Source: Lineus longissimus
Taxonomy: Eukaryota; Nemertea; Pilidiophora; Heteronemertea; Lineidae
NCBI RefSeq assembly: GCF_910592395.1
Contig: NC_088308.1
Span: forward strand, 20,973,501-21,033,500
Reading direction: 5' to 3'
DNA: 60,000 nucleotides
A model generated the notes under the pieces. It was given only the letters and a program-made list of their open reading frames with translations. It had not been told where the DNA came from and made no database searches. Made by a program: the position numbers and the translations under genes. Of the stretch, positions 27,867 to 40,045 are shown in pieces; positions within the stretch are counted from its first letter, which is position 1, and every line of letters starts with the position of its first letter.

Positions 27867-27910
<44 letters not shown>
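27531..27910 (+). mobile_element. tRNA-derived SINE with (ATG)n tail
   Basis: The A-box-like TGGCCTAATGG (27543-27553) and B-box-like GGTTTGATGTT (27593-27603) are 50 bases apart at the 5' end, as in a tRNA head. A body of about 260 bases follows, ending in a pure ATG microsatellite. This is the most complete SINE in the window. Confidence 0.7.
27866..27910 (+). repeat. (ATG)n microsatellite
   Basis: About fifteen uninterrupted ATG/GAT triplets form the SINE tail. They produce a methionine run in one frame that is not a protein. Confidence 0.95.
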
Positions 27911-28330
27911 AAAAGAAAAAATAATTGATGCGACTTTTCAACATTTTTGGATAACTGATCGAAAATTGTGTTTTTTTGTTTTCTTCATTGCGAAATCTTC
28001 ATCACCCGTCTGTTGCATTTCGTGTCTTGCTACCATTATTCGCATCACTTCATCCCCACACGCCTCAGCCTAAGTGTGCCATTATCGTTTCTGATAATGA
28101 TCCTGACAACTGGCGTTGCCGCTGGCAGTGACATTTATTGCAGTTACACTTATGATAACACATAGTTCCAACGAAGTTAGTTTCTTGGGACGTCATCACT
28201 CCGAGGGATTGAACTAACTGGTTTCTGCATCAAGACCCCGCTGCAAAATGACCATTATGCGCTATGTGTGCCTTACTGTGTTCAGCGATTCAACACTTCA
28301 TGCTCTTATGCAAGCAGATCTAAAGTCCCC

Positions 28331-28396
28331 CGTAAACAAGAGATTTTGTTGCAGCAACCTGCAATGATTATGCATGCAACAAAATCTCTTGTTAAA
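28331..28396. mobile_element. perfect 19-bp stem-loop, AACAAGTGATTTTTGTTGC family, copy B
   Basis: AACAAGAGATTTTGTTGCA (28335-28353) is the exact complement of 28375-28393, with a 21-base loop. It is probably the shortest member of the MITE family at 26036, but its geometry is also that of a small pre-miRNA stem. Confidence 0.7.
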
Positions 28397-29137
28397 GTTA
28401 CCGGTGCTATGTAGTGACAAGAATTCGTGAAAGGTGACTGCAATAGTTTTTTCTAATACAATGCAGCCTTTGGCAATAACCTTCAACGTTATAGATTTCA
28501 CGAATGCTAATCTGGGCCTTTCCCGCTATAATTTGAGAAGATAATGGAGGGATAGCGCTGAAGTGTGGAAACGTGCTGCGAGTCACCAAGATTTTATCGC
28601 GGCGGGAGCCACTGGATATATCTATTTGCCAATATCTGCGAAGGATCAGTCAACTTTGCAAGTCTTATTCCACTGTTTGTTCTTTGATAACCTTTTAGCA
28701 TGCATGTTTATTTGCTCTTGGCTGCAGTGTTTATGGACACTCGGAGTGACTTTGATAAGAGACAATTTCTTAGACATATCAGTCTGAGGCAATGGGTTAT
28801 GCCAGTTTTGCCATTTCTGCCATGGTTGACCGTTTGCACTGTCATTGAGATAAGGTTTCACTTGGTGACAAACTTACCAGCCTCATAATCTTTGTCCAAG
28901 CACCCTTGGTGTGTGAGGCTTGCGGCCAGTAATCGAATTGATAAGTTTGTAGACTAAGGGCTAGCAACTCTGATATTTTACTATATTGTCCTGAATCAGA
29001 TTTTTCTTGTTATGAGGATGATGGTGTAAGTCTGTGAATATCAACTGTTTCAATGGCTTTCCTCTTCCGCGAGCATTTTGGAGTGTGAGCGCTTTGAACA
29101 TTGTATTCAGTGGGGAAGGCGCTATACAAAAGATCAT

Positions 29138-29160
29138 TTCATTTCATTTCATTTCAATGG
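29138..29160 (+). repeat. (ATTTC)n microsatellite
   Basis: About four and a half tandem copies of CATTT/ATTTC follow GGCGCTATACAAAAGATC, a SINE-tail-like context. Confidence 0.75.
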
Positions 29161-30643
29161 TAGTTCATTTTCAATGCTGAATAATTCAATAACATTGGGC
29201 CGAAGAGTCTGGATCCCTGTCATTACGAAGCTCGATGAAACAATCAAAAGGATGACAAGACATACCATAAAGTGATGACATAATTCCAACGCTACCATGC
29301 AGTGCTATAAACATCCAGCAATTTGTCAATGGTAGCATTGGAGGGCGGTAATGCTGGCTGGCTCCAGCTGAGCCGTTTGATGAGTAGACATGAAGCTTTA
29401 TGGCCTTGCCTATAAAATGTTGCATCATTATCCAATAACATGAGAATAATTGATGGGTTCTGGATGGATTTTCAGCAATGTGCGATGTGTTTACAATTCA
29501 CTTAGTGTGATGTTATCTTGTTGTGTCTGTGAAAAAATCATTATGTTTTTTTGATGAAGATCAAAAAGAATCATTAATGTATTATTGTTAGGAATTTGTC
29601 AACAGAATGACATATTGGTTCAGCATTACATGGAGAAAGGCACATTTGTTGTGGGTTGACACAGTCTGTCTTCCCCTTTCATATATGACACTTTTCCCTT
29701 CCACAGAAGACTATAGAAATGTATCGAATAGGCTACCTGATACAAGAATTCAGTCATTATTTTATAAGTTGACTAAAGATGACAATATTTGCACAAAAAA
29801 CAATGGCCTAGGTTAAAAGAACATGGTCATGCCGTTGATTGGCAAGATAAATCGGTGTGATAAGAAGATAATGCTTTGATGAAATTATGTTCAGTTCATG
29901 ACATAGATGGCAAAATGACTGACTGGGCTGGTGTTAGAACTAACTGAAACATGGGTGTCAGAAAAGATAGGATGCACTCTGTTTTCCTGTATCCATAGAA
30001 ATGACAATAAGAGATAATGCATTTGTATGACATGATACTGATGTCTGAAGACAGGAGGTGAAAAGCTCTCAGAGAACCTAGTGTGATATTTCTATTATGA
30101 AATATACAGGTTATGATGTATACCTATGATGGAATGATCCCAAGGTTAATGCAGAACTTCTAGGACACCTGCGCATTCCACTTAGGTCTATAAAATGGCT
30201 TCATCAATCTTTGTCATCTTTTTAATTGAGCAAAAGACAATGGGAATTTGTCAGGTTTTATGTCAGAAGAGATGGCTGAACACCTAAGATATTGACAACT
30301 GAATGGAAAATGTCAATTGTAATTACTTCGTAATGGAATATTGATCTGGATTTGCCTCGAACTTCTATAAGAATGAAACATTGCAGTTTTCAAGGAGACT
30401 GTTTGGTACTTTAAGTGTGAATTTGGAAATAAGCCAAAGTAACATGGCTGCTGTTCTGTTGCGATGATCAGCTGCTGCAGGTAACGAATCATTACCAAAA
30501 ATTGCTCGAATCAGTAATCAACAGCCAATTATCTTTTCATTGCCTGTTTGCAAGAGTCGATGACAGCAGCCATATTCCCAGGCAGGCTCAGCAACAGCAA
30601 ATCATCTTATCAGGCACTTCGTGCTAGGAAATCAGCTTATCAG

Positions 30644-31062
30644 TGATGCCTATGTCAGTTACAGCATATCAGCTTGTCAGTTATACTGGATGCCAGAGTC
30701 AGTAACAGCCGATCACCTCAACTGGATGCCATTGTCAGCAATAGCAGATCAGCTTATCAGTTACTGGATGCCATTTGTCAGTAACAGTAGGCCAACTTAT
30801 CCGTAACTGGATGCCAGAGCTAGTCAGTAACAGCAGATCAGCTTCTCAGTCACTGGATGCCATTGTCTGTAACAGTAGATCAGCTTCTCAGTTACTGGAT
30901 GCCATTGTCTGTAACAGTAGATCAGCTTCTCAGTCACTGGATGCCATTGTCTGTAACAGTAGATCAGCTTCTCAGTCACTGGATGCCAGAGTCAGTAACA
31001 GTAAATTGGCTTATCAGTAAGTGGATGCCAGAGTCAGTAACAGCAGATCACCTTATCAAGGA
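30644..31062 (+). repeat. 42-bp minisatellite, about 10 units
   Basis: The unit is TGGATGCCATTGTCTGTAAC followed by AGTAGATCAGCTTCTCAGTC AC, variably diverged. The three central copies (about 30856-30980) are almost identical and outer copies differ more. Because 42 is divisible by three, frames stay open and give repeated peptides such as SLDAIVCNSRSASQ. Confidence 0.9.
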
Positions 31063-32082
31063 GCCACAGGTACAGGGTTCAGTGCCAGGCTCTTTATGTC
31101 TGTCGAATAGGACAGTAAACCCTGCGGTATCTGGTGTCTATGCCAACAAAAATATCTCGCACGGGTGGATTGTTGCTCGTAGTGGACACCAACTCTAGCC
31201 CACTCTACATACAGAGCAACAGGCTAATGCCTTTTACCTTAACTGATAACCATAACCATAACTGTCTGCTAGGGTCAGTGACAGTTAGCGAGGAACATGG
31301 TTGTAAAAGCCGATACGCTAGCAGTACCTAGCATCTTAGGTTAAAGGCTACCATAAGCCTAATCAGGGCACTTGCTGTGTCGCAAAACAGCTAGCAGTGA
31401 CCAATTAGTGTGCTATTGCCTTGATGATTTCGTAAATTGCCAGTGCAGCCTCCTGCAAATCAGTACGACAACAACACATCATTTTTGAGCAATCATATTT
31501 GTGCATCATGTTCAATGGGTCTTTGTGAAATCTTCAGGAATTCATTCTATATTCTCTCTTTGACGACTATCAGCAATCACAAAGTAAGCTTTCTTTTTCT
31601 CGTCTATTCTGTCTTCAAAGCTTGGGAAGCTTGTTCAGCTGTGTGTTCACACGAGGTCGGTAGATTTTTGCTTTGTTCCTTTTGGGGATCTTGCCATTAA
31701 AGGAAAATTGAAGCGTTTCCCTATTTCTCTGAATTTTTTTATGAAATGCTTTGCTTGGTGTTTTATACAATTCTTTAGAAAGAACGATGGATTGCGCTAT
31801 ACTGTGGATAATTTTGGCCGTTAGTTTTCAAAGCATGAAAATTCTGTCAAGAGTAAAGATTCTTTCAGGAACAAATTGAAGTTGCCGTGTTCCCTTGTCA
31901 AGTAAACCTGTCTGTGAACTTCAAAGGAGGGAGGACTGCGGATTTTCCTCAATGTGTTGGAGGGGACAGAGCCTGTCATGTATCATCCTTTGCTTTTACT
32001 CTTCTGATGCTTAAACAAACAAACGAAAACTGCAATTTGTTGTCCTGAGTTTCAACTTGACCACAAAATAATTTAACATGGC

Positions 32083-32152
32083 TGCCAACAAGTATAGATT
32101 AATCTATAGACAAGTGTCTATAGACAAGTATAGATTAATCTATACATGTACT
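32083..32152. repeat. palindromic AAGTATAGATTAATCTATA repeat
   Basis: AAGTATAGATTAATCTATAG at about 32091 and again at about 32128 are each self-complementary (TATAGATTAATCTATA), with AGACAAGTGTCT, also a palindrome, between them. The whole segment can fold on itself in several ways. Confidence 0.75.
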
Positions 32153-32719
32153 TGCTGCCAATCAGTTACCGTTACTTCAGCAAAAAGCCCTATCTCATCC
32201 AAGGCCGAGGTGTATTTGGAACCATATGAGCAAAGAGCTAGTTGAACAATCTTCTAGAGCATCCAACTCAACGGCAATCCCTAGAAACCCCAACAAATCA
32301 ATCAGTAACCTGATGAACATCTTTATCGGGCCGCATCATTAGCGCTATTCTTGAAGATCAATCAGCTGCCCATAGTTGGACGACACTTTCGCCAATAAGT
32401 TGCAAGGCGAACAGAAGCAGGGCCATCACTCTCTTAGTTAATGCTCTAATCATGTCCTTCTGGGTCTGGCAAAGGCAAAAAAGACAACAATGTCTTGGAC
32501 TTGCTCTCTGATGTACAATGACAATAGAATGGCAGCCCATGTCAAGCTGTTTCCACAGTTTTGTAGACCTGAAGAAGAAATACATGTACCACAAATCACT
32601 GAAGTGGTTTCAGAGTCAGTAGTGGTCGTGGTGGTTTGTGCGTCACAGGTGGAAAGGATATCACACATGGCAACCGATAATAGTTTGTTTGTCAAAAGAC
32701 CATGAGATTTTATATGTGA

Positions 32720-32735
32720 TATATATATATATATG
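32720..32735 (+). repeat. (AT)n microsatellite
   Basis: A short uninterrupted run of AT dinucleotides. Confidence 0.9.
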
Positions 32736-34130
32736 ACTATACGATTTTAGATATTTGATATGTAAGTTGGCAAAAGTAATGCTTTAGATGCCAAGAGATC
32801 CCAGTTAGTAGTAGTGTCAAATGTGTTAAACATGTTGGTAACACTTCCTTGAGCTAACAAAGCTTATAACAAAAAGATATAGCATACTCTATCCAGTTTT
32901 GTGTGGGCGTTTTTTTTTTCTAAATTTCGCAAATAACCTAGCTAGTGTGAAAATGAATCTCGAGAAAAAAAATGTTTTGAACAAAAAAGAAATTTCATAA
33001 TCCACTGTAACGAAAATCACCAATTGCAAGAATTACGAGGTGCGAAAATATGGTGTGTGTTTGAAGTGTCATGCATTGTTCTATTATTGTCCTTGTTGTT
33101 ATAGGAGGTGTTCCATGCAGAGATAAATGTACTGATGCACCTACGCAGGTGCATCTCTTACTAAGTCACTTTATTATTTCAATTGGAGTAACCCAATTTC
33201 AGCCGTGGAAACCTTACCACCATGTCAGGGGTATTGTTGAAGAATTTGTGATCCATCTAATATAAACCGCCTTTAGGGCTCGGCTCATGGCTGTAGATGT
33301 GTTCTCAGGTGTGGAGATGATGCTTCAAAAAATGTGTGTCGACACTAACTAACTTTGAGGGATAGATCATAGGCGATATTAAGTGCTAATTAGGAAGATA
33401 TTTAGGAGCTGAATAGACTTGTTTATACTCATTTGCTATGCCTTTGGTGATGAGAAGGTAATTAGAAAGTCAAAAGCAAGCCTTATTTGGCACCAAGCTG
33501 CTAGGATCAGATGCCTCTGGTTCAGCATGGCAGGCTGGCTCATAAAAGTTGGAAGAGCCCTTCACCCCTCTATACTGGAGCTCTGTAAAATACATAAATG
33601 CAAGTCCGATAACGTGTTCTGATATCAAGGCCTCCCGCTGCTTCTCTCTGAATCTTCCCTGGTCCTTTCGTGATCAGCTAGTGATGAACATAACATACGC
33701 ACAAAGTCATCAATCAATCCTTAAGTCATCTATAACTATCTTTGTGGTTTGATATAGTTGCAGATCAAATTGTACTAAATGAAATTGATGGCAAAGCTAT
33801 TGAGTGATCATTTGTTATGTCTCTTGACTGTATTTTCTTGTCCTTGAAGATAGAGCAAAGTCAATATGGTGATCAAAGATATCATACCAAAACGTTAGAT
33901 TTGATTGTTATTGAAGCTGCAGGCTCTGACATGTAAACATAACTTGATTGTTCTGAGAAGGCAAATTTATCATTTCTGTATCATGAAAAGAATCTGCACC
34001 GCATTTGACTTGAATTGGTCATTTTAAGTTAATGTGTAACGCGTTTGGAATACTCATTCCTTTTTTGTTTCCTCTTGGGCTATGTGCGAGGTTTAAACAT
34101 GACCAAATATATTCATTGCTGCCATATTGG

Positions 34131-34708
34131 AGCTGAAAGGGTGGATGTCGTCCTGGGTGCCGACAAATGGTACCCAGGTTCGAGATCGACTGGACAATAA
34201 GCACCCTGGGTGCCATTACACTAGACAAATAGCACCCAGCTTCTTTTTGCCTGGCTTCGGATCTTAGGGACGAGGACTTTTCTAGCAATCTCGTTTTATC
34301 TCGCGCCGTGGTACTTGTGGCATTAGCAGTGCGCGAAATAAAAAGAACAGATAAACAGAAAAAAACGCGTTTAGGCCTAAAGGTCTTTGAAAGCACATTT
34401 TGGATGATTTATTCAGAAAAAGTGTATAGGAGGGATATATCCGAAATGTGCTTTCAATGACCTATAGGCCTAAACGCGTTTTTTTCTGTTTATCTCTTCT
34501 TTTTATTTCGAGCACTGTTAATGCTGCAAGTACCACGGCGCGAGATAAAATGAGATTGCAAGAAACGTCATCCCTAAGATCCATAAGCCAGGAAAAAAGA
34601 AGCTGGGTGCTGTTTGTCTAGTGTAATGGCACCCAGGGTGCTTATTGTCCAGTCGATCTCGAACCCGGGTACCATGTGTCGGCACCCAGGACGACATCCA
34701 CCCTTTCA
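34131..34708. mobile_element. 578-bp foldback element with ~280-bp arms and target duplication
   Basis: The left arm begins TGAAAGGGTGGATGTCGTCC and runs for about 270 bases. The right arm is its complement and ends GGACGACATCCACCCTTTCA. The loop is only about 30-40 bases (near 34405-34440). GCCATATTGG lies at both outer edges (34121-34130 and 34709-34718) and looks like a 9-10-bp target duplication, as made by Mutator-like elements; three extra bases (AGC) sit inside the left edge. No transposase frame is present. Confidence 0.88.
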
Positions 34709-35737
34709 GCCATATTGGATAGCAAATACCCCTGATATGTGCCCATAAAATTTACGTGTCTTTAGTTGGCAGTATTGTCATCATGTTACCCTTTATGGCT
34801 CGTGTTTGCCACTGTTGGTGATGATACCATCTGCCGCATATTGTCTTTATTCAGCGAGAGTAAGTTTCTATCTACTCCACAGAGGTCTGTGATAAACCGT
34901 TTTTGTTTGGTGTTGAAACCAACCCCACCTAAACGCATGTCATGTTTCACAAACATACCGACATGTCAGTGATCACAAAAATAATAGTGAACTTGGAGAT
35001 GTTGTCGTGAAAGTGTGGATCATGTTGATTTTTCTGTTACTTTCAAACACTTTTGTTAGATATAAGACATTTATTGGCTTTTATTCGAGTATGAAAGTAC
35101 AAATCTAAAGAAACCACAGTTTCTTTTTCCAACACGAAACTTTGCCACCCCCGGAGGCAACTCGAATACCGCTCCTATTATTTGAAAACATAAAGCGAAG
35201 AAACACAGAACAGATTTGTTTGAAATTCGTCTTGTTGGCTGCAACCTTGTGTTAAGAGAAAAATTACCATTACAGATTTTGTGTATTGCCTTTGGCAAGT
35301 CGCTGTTTTCTGTGTTAAAAAAAATAAGCCAGGCTTTGAACTTGGTGGTAGAGGACTGGGTTTGCCATTGTTACATGAGCCACATTGTCCAAATTTCTTC
35401 TTTTGTGGTGTAGATGGAAAAACAGTGTTGAAACTCATTGACAGAATTGTTTTGTAGAAATTTTGTTGTTTAATAAAAAATTATATCAGGTTTGGATACT
35501 TGAAACTTCTTCTAAATGACAGTAAGGACAAGTTGTTGGGTACAAATCGCTTCAAAGAACAGAGTTCTACAGCTCTGAGTGGAGCAGTGAGTACCTTGTT
35601 AATGCCTGCATGTGGGCGTGTTAAGCCCCATAGCATATAATGCCACCTGCTTTTAGATTGCACTGGCACTGGATGGTGTGCCCAATGATAGGAAATGGTT
35701 TGAGGCATCTTACTGGTTCAGTTCCGGGAATTTCTTC

Positions 35738-35841
35738 GTGTTGGTGCCAGTATCTTTTCGATTCCATTTGACCTCTCTAATGAGGACACCTCTCTATTAA
35801 GGACAGCACTTGTCAGTCCTTGATAGAGAGGTTCTACTGTA
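35738..35841 (+). mobile_element. right half of a TACAGTAGAACCTCTCT-family MITE
   Basis: GACCTCTCTAATGAGGACAC, CTATTAAGGACAGCACTTGT and AGAGAGGTTCTACTGTA match the right half of the copies near 11.5 kb. Confidence 0.75.
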
Positions 35842-37324
35842 TGGTTGACTCTATCTATCACATCTCTTTGTTGAAATGACAAATGAGATAAAAACTCTGA
35901 ATAACATATGTATATGAGGAAGAATGGTCGATTAAATAAGTTGCTTCTGTAGTCTATAAATTCACCATATCAAGCAGAATACATATATCACGGGGCTTGA
36001 ACGACCACTATATGTCAAAATCATTGGTTTCCCAGCACGTAGGCGAAAATTGACGGGAAGGAACTTAAGATGGAGTGTGCCACATGTACTAATGAGCATG
36101 GTAATTGGTTTAGGACATGAAAGAACGATCCTCCGCAAACGGGCATAATGGAATATTGGGTCATGTTATATTCCCTAATCAGGTGAAAAAAACCTGGCGA
36201 AAGTGACCCGGAGTAGCCATGGTGGGAAGCTGTAATGCCGGCTCCTCGGACTTCTTTTCATTTTCTTTGAGCAAGTGAGGCAATTTCTTAAAACCGCCGT
36301 TGATTGGATCACTCGTGATGTTAACATGATTACTTCGGGTTCGCCGCAGAAAATTGACGCGGCGATGGCCGCCGCTTCCTGTGAGTGGGGAAAAGCACAA
36401 TGGGTGATGTTTAGCGGAGTCTGACAATGTGAAAATGGCATCTGAATGATGTCACACATGACCAAGTCTGTTTTCTAGTCGATTGCAATTTTCCAATGGC
36501 AAAGCTTTCAATGATGATACGAGTATCGAGAATATAGTGTGACATTTCTTGCTTTAAAAAAATGCAGTTTTAACAGGGAATCCACATGTTTATTTCATGT
36601 TTGTATCTCAAGTCCTTAAATTTTTCAATTTGAACAGTTTTTCTGATAAAAGTTCTTTGTACGCTGTATTATTAATAAATGAAATTCTATATTTGTGGCA
36701 ATAAACAGAAGTCTATATTCGATTTATCGCTAATGAATCTAGCAATATTTTACAATAGGTAAACCAATGCAAATTTGCGACTACCAATTTCGGCACTTTC
36801 AGTTGAAATTTCATGGTCATGTAATGAGTTGAAATGTTCAAGCTTTTTAAGTTAAAAAAATGCCTTGTAGAAATGCTTTTGAAAATGTTGTGGTTGATGG
36901 TATTTATCCACCAGATCAGTGCAGTGGGCTGCTTAAGCGCTGATGAAAAAGCAACATTGCCAATTAGGAGAAGGTGATGGTATTTAGTGGGAATGTTCTG
37001 TGGAGATAAAGCAGCAAATTGCTTCCTCGGGATCGAAATAGCATTATGGCCTGTTATGGCTGCAGGTGTCAGTTCTAACACCGTTAATGGGTGCCACTCC
37101 GTTTATTTTTATGCACCCATTGCATTTTATGTTCTCAGAACTAAAATTCATTTCATCTTCACTGTACATTGATTGATTTAGTGTCATTATTTGGTATCCT
37201 CAACATAATTATTGGTACTAAAATAAAATTCTTGGGATTCAGTTTTAGTCACTTGTGCTTATCACTACAATTTCCAGCAAGATGTGGTTTAAAACACAAG
37301 GTCAATTTTATGTCTCATTTCTAG

Positions 37325-37420
37325 GGCAAGGCTTTCAAAGTAAAGTGGCTTGTTATGCAATGTCACAAGCAATGTGATGTGTCCAAGTTGGGAATCAAAC
37401 CCATAAAGTCAAAATAGTCA
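37325..37420 (-). mobile_element. SINE remnant (minus strand)
   Basis: The minus strand has a B-box-like GGTTTGATTCC (37391-37401). The body AAAGTAAAGTGGCTTG and CAATGTGATGTGTCC on the plus strand recurs at 48960-49020. Confidence 0.5.
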
Positions 37421-38358
37421 TGGTATAACGTTTGTTATCCTTCTCTTCATTTTAGTGGAAAATCTCTTTGTTCTAATTCATTATACATATGTAGCACCTT
37501 GTATCAGACACTCTTCCAGTGAAAACGGCCCCCTCGGAGAATACGGGCCGGTTCACGGCCTCCCGCCTACTCGTTACATCGCTATGGTCCATATGACTCA
37601 GGTGTGGGCGTTTACAGGATACCAAACAATCTATTCTTAAAGGGAATGGCCCGCCAAAAAATGGGGAGTTTTGGACGGCCCGGTCAAAACCTTAGGCGGG
37701 AATAAGGTTTCATTGATAAATATAAGGAGTTTCAAGGCCCCCAAATCACTTGTAAGGTTCAATAGATACTGGCCTTTCATTGGTTTACCGTCTGCGTATC
37801 ATTTACATACTCTCATTTTGAAAAATATGACAATATTTACGATCACGTTATTGATTTTTGCAACATTTTTGGTAACGCGCCCCTTGCGGATCTGTAAGGT
37901 ACCATTCGGATGCTTGAAAAATGCTTCGTCTCGTCGATTCGCTCGCGGATAAACGCATCAGGTTGACTGCAGCAACTTTTAATTGTTGGAGACAGAGAAG
38001 GAAGGAATATGATTATCAGTTTGATGAAAACTTTGTAAAGTTTCTTCTTGGGACTCGAAATCCATACTACTATTCTCTCCATTTTCCATTTTCTCCTCTC
38101 TCCAACTCACTACTATCGCTATTGACTGCGTAACATACACTAACATTCTTTCCCTATCATTGCTAACTTCATTTACTAGAACACTGGCCTCTTTGTAGCC
38201 GATTATGTAACCCATAGTGGAAACACCTGACAGCGCCGCCCGGCATGATCCACGTGCTACTGGCATATTTATAACTCGTAGTAAATAAGGTTGTAAAAAT
38301 ATGCAAATGAGATGCCGTATATGGAAACCATGACGTCACTAAGCAGTTCTTATTTCTG

Positions 38359-39009
38359 CTACGGGTGGCGCTGTTGCTTGCTTCTGGAGGCGCTATTCAA
38401 CCTCTTTAAACGACATTTATCGTATCTGGCAATAGATACATGACTAATATTACTAATGACATTAAAGTTTGCCAATTCCACCCTAAATTTGCCTGAAATT
38501 TGTCTGGTACAAAGTTGATCCATAAATCGACTACCTATCAATTTATTTTGGATAACACCGGCTGCGACATAAGTCATGGTGATCAGAACATCAGGATTGC
38601 TGATTTTGACCCTGACGTTCTTGGGGATAAATCCAGCATTGATTTGTTGTCCATGGATGGAATTTCTTTGGTTTCCTCCTTTGGTTTTCTGTAACCTTGT
38701 GAAAATTTCGAAGTGTTGAACTTGTCCTAGCCTGATACCAAATATGTGGGCGATGTGACAAATATCTAAATAAATCTGTTTGATGGAACCCAATGTAAGA
38801 TTGACATCAGCAGCAACAGTGACCATAAAATGACGATTGTCCAATTTGACCCTGACTTCAAGGTGTGTCTGGCATTGATTCGCGGAGGTGTGAATAATCG
38901 CCAATCGAAAAGAATTCCTGGCCGTAGCCAATATAAAATCGACATGCGTCACAGCGATCAAAATATCGTCGTCTATTTTGACCCTGACATTAGCGGAAAT
39001 ATTTTGCAT
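38359..39009 (-). other. 216-codon open frame over a five-unit ~125-bp tandem array
   Basis: This is the longest open frame in the window (start ATG at 39009, preceded directly by a TAA). Its translation is made of about 42-residue units: ANVRVKIDDDILIAVTHVD, LEVRVKLDNRHFMVTVAADV, one weak unit, KNVRVKISNPDVLITMTYV and GKFRVELANFNVISNISHV. The plus strand of the same units also reads as a repeat (DQNIVVYFDPDISGN, DQNIRIADFDPDVLGD) but has stops. I recognise no family. The frame may stay open only because the unit length is near a multiple of three, or it may be an exon of an unknown repeat protein. Confidence 0.35.
38430..39005. repeat. ~125-bp tandem repeat, five diverged units
   Basis: The marker TTTTGACCCTGAC or its diverged form occurs near 38477, 38605, 38729 (weak), 38852 and 38977, giving steps of about 124-128 bases. 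Units are roughly 60-75 percent alike by eye. Confidence 0.7.
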
Positions 39010-39969
39010 TTAACGTCTGCTGCGAATCAGCTAAATATAGACCGAGTGGCTTCATACGAAACGAGTGGGTGTAAAATAATTGATTTCTGATGATATAAAT
39101 TTTTTGATCGGGGATTATTGCATAGTTTATTGATATTGAATGCCAGGATTAATTTAGATTGTCGTAATGCTTTGATTATGGATTGCAATTCAGTTGAGGA
39201 ATACCAGAGTTTGTTATCATAGAAGTTACTGGTGCATGTATCAATTTTCCCTATCGATCGTTGCATGTTAATTTAGTGTATGAGTGTATGCAGCTTGTCA
39301 TATGAGAATACCGCAAGGTAGGTATTTTGTTTTAATCAATACAAATCTGACAGGAAACAGCAAGTTTTCTCTGTAGTGCAGGCACAACAGCGTGTCATGT
39401 TAACGGCATAAGCCTATAGAAATACAACAATAAAACAGCTGGAGTTTCACAAAAATAGTTCTATGTTTCTGCTCTGTATTTCTGCAGGGCAGATTGGAAG
39501 CTGACATTACATCATTCTCTGTTTTATAGTTTCTCGTTACATTTGGCTTTGGAGTTTTGCTGATTATAGTGCAATTTCGTCTGTTTATTTAATCACAGAC
39601 CATTCCTCGATAACATGCCATAAAGATGAGGCATTGCTGGGATTATTTCCCTGAATGGGTCTGTGAGGAGTGGGCTGCTCACTTTGGCATTGGCCTGTCT
39701 CTATCAATGACGTGTTCATTTATCAAGAGCGACCATTATGCTAATTTAATCGGGGAATAAGATACTTCTGTGGACGTCATTGAATTCGGACATTTACCTG
39801 ACCTTTATGTTTGATTTTGGTACCGATGGAGCAGTAAGAGTAAATTATATAATGTCCATCATATAAGTATATAAATATGGAAATAAATGCATTATATCAT
39901 CATAATATTTAATTGGTAATTGTTGGGTGGGATATCTATCACAGTGTTTTCAGCCATGACTACATAAAG

Positions 39970-40045
39970 GTGCCTGCAAATGAGTTATATTTGTCTCGTG
40001 TCACAGTCACTGCAACAAAAATCACTTGTTTGCAGGGCACTAGGA
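39970..40045. mobile_element. hairpin MITE, AACAAGTGATTTTTGTTGC family, copy C
   Basis: GTGCCTGCAAATGAGTTATA on the left pairs with the complement of GCAACAAAAATCACTTGTTT and GCAGGGCAC on the right. A central GTGTCACAG/CTGTGAC motif is shared in reverse with copy A. Confidence 0.5.

Noticed and set aside
27783-28073. 96-codon frame with a methionine run
   Set aside because: It is produced by the ATG microsatellite at the end of a SINE.
30644-31062. CRISPR-like array
   Set aside because: The 42-bp units are directly adjacent with no unique spacers, and the genome is animal.
34019-34396. 125-codon open frame on the minus strand
   Set aside because: It lies in one arm of the foldback element; the complementary arm gives unrelated broken frames, so it is not a conserved transposase.
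35071-35438. Overlapping minus-strand frames of 75-86 codons as a small gene
   Set aside because: The two frames compete over the same bases, neither has splice context or a known motif, and both look random.
36855-36935. NAFENVVVDGIYPPDQC frame as the missing FOXRED2 exon 4
   Set aside because: It resembles the expected GNSAFE only in three residues, lacks the preceding glycine and a proper acceptor at the right phase, and ends without the following family motifs.
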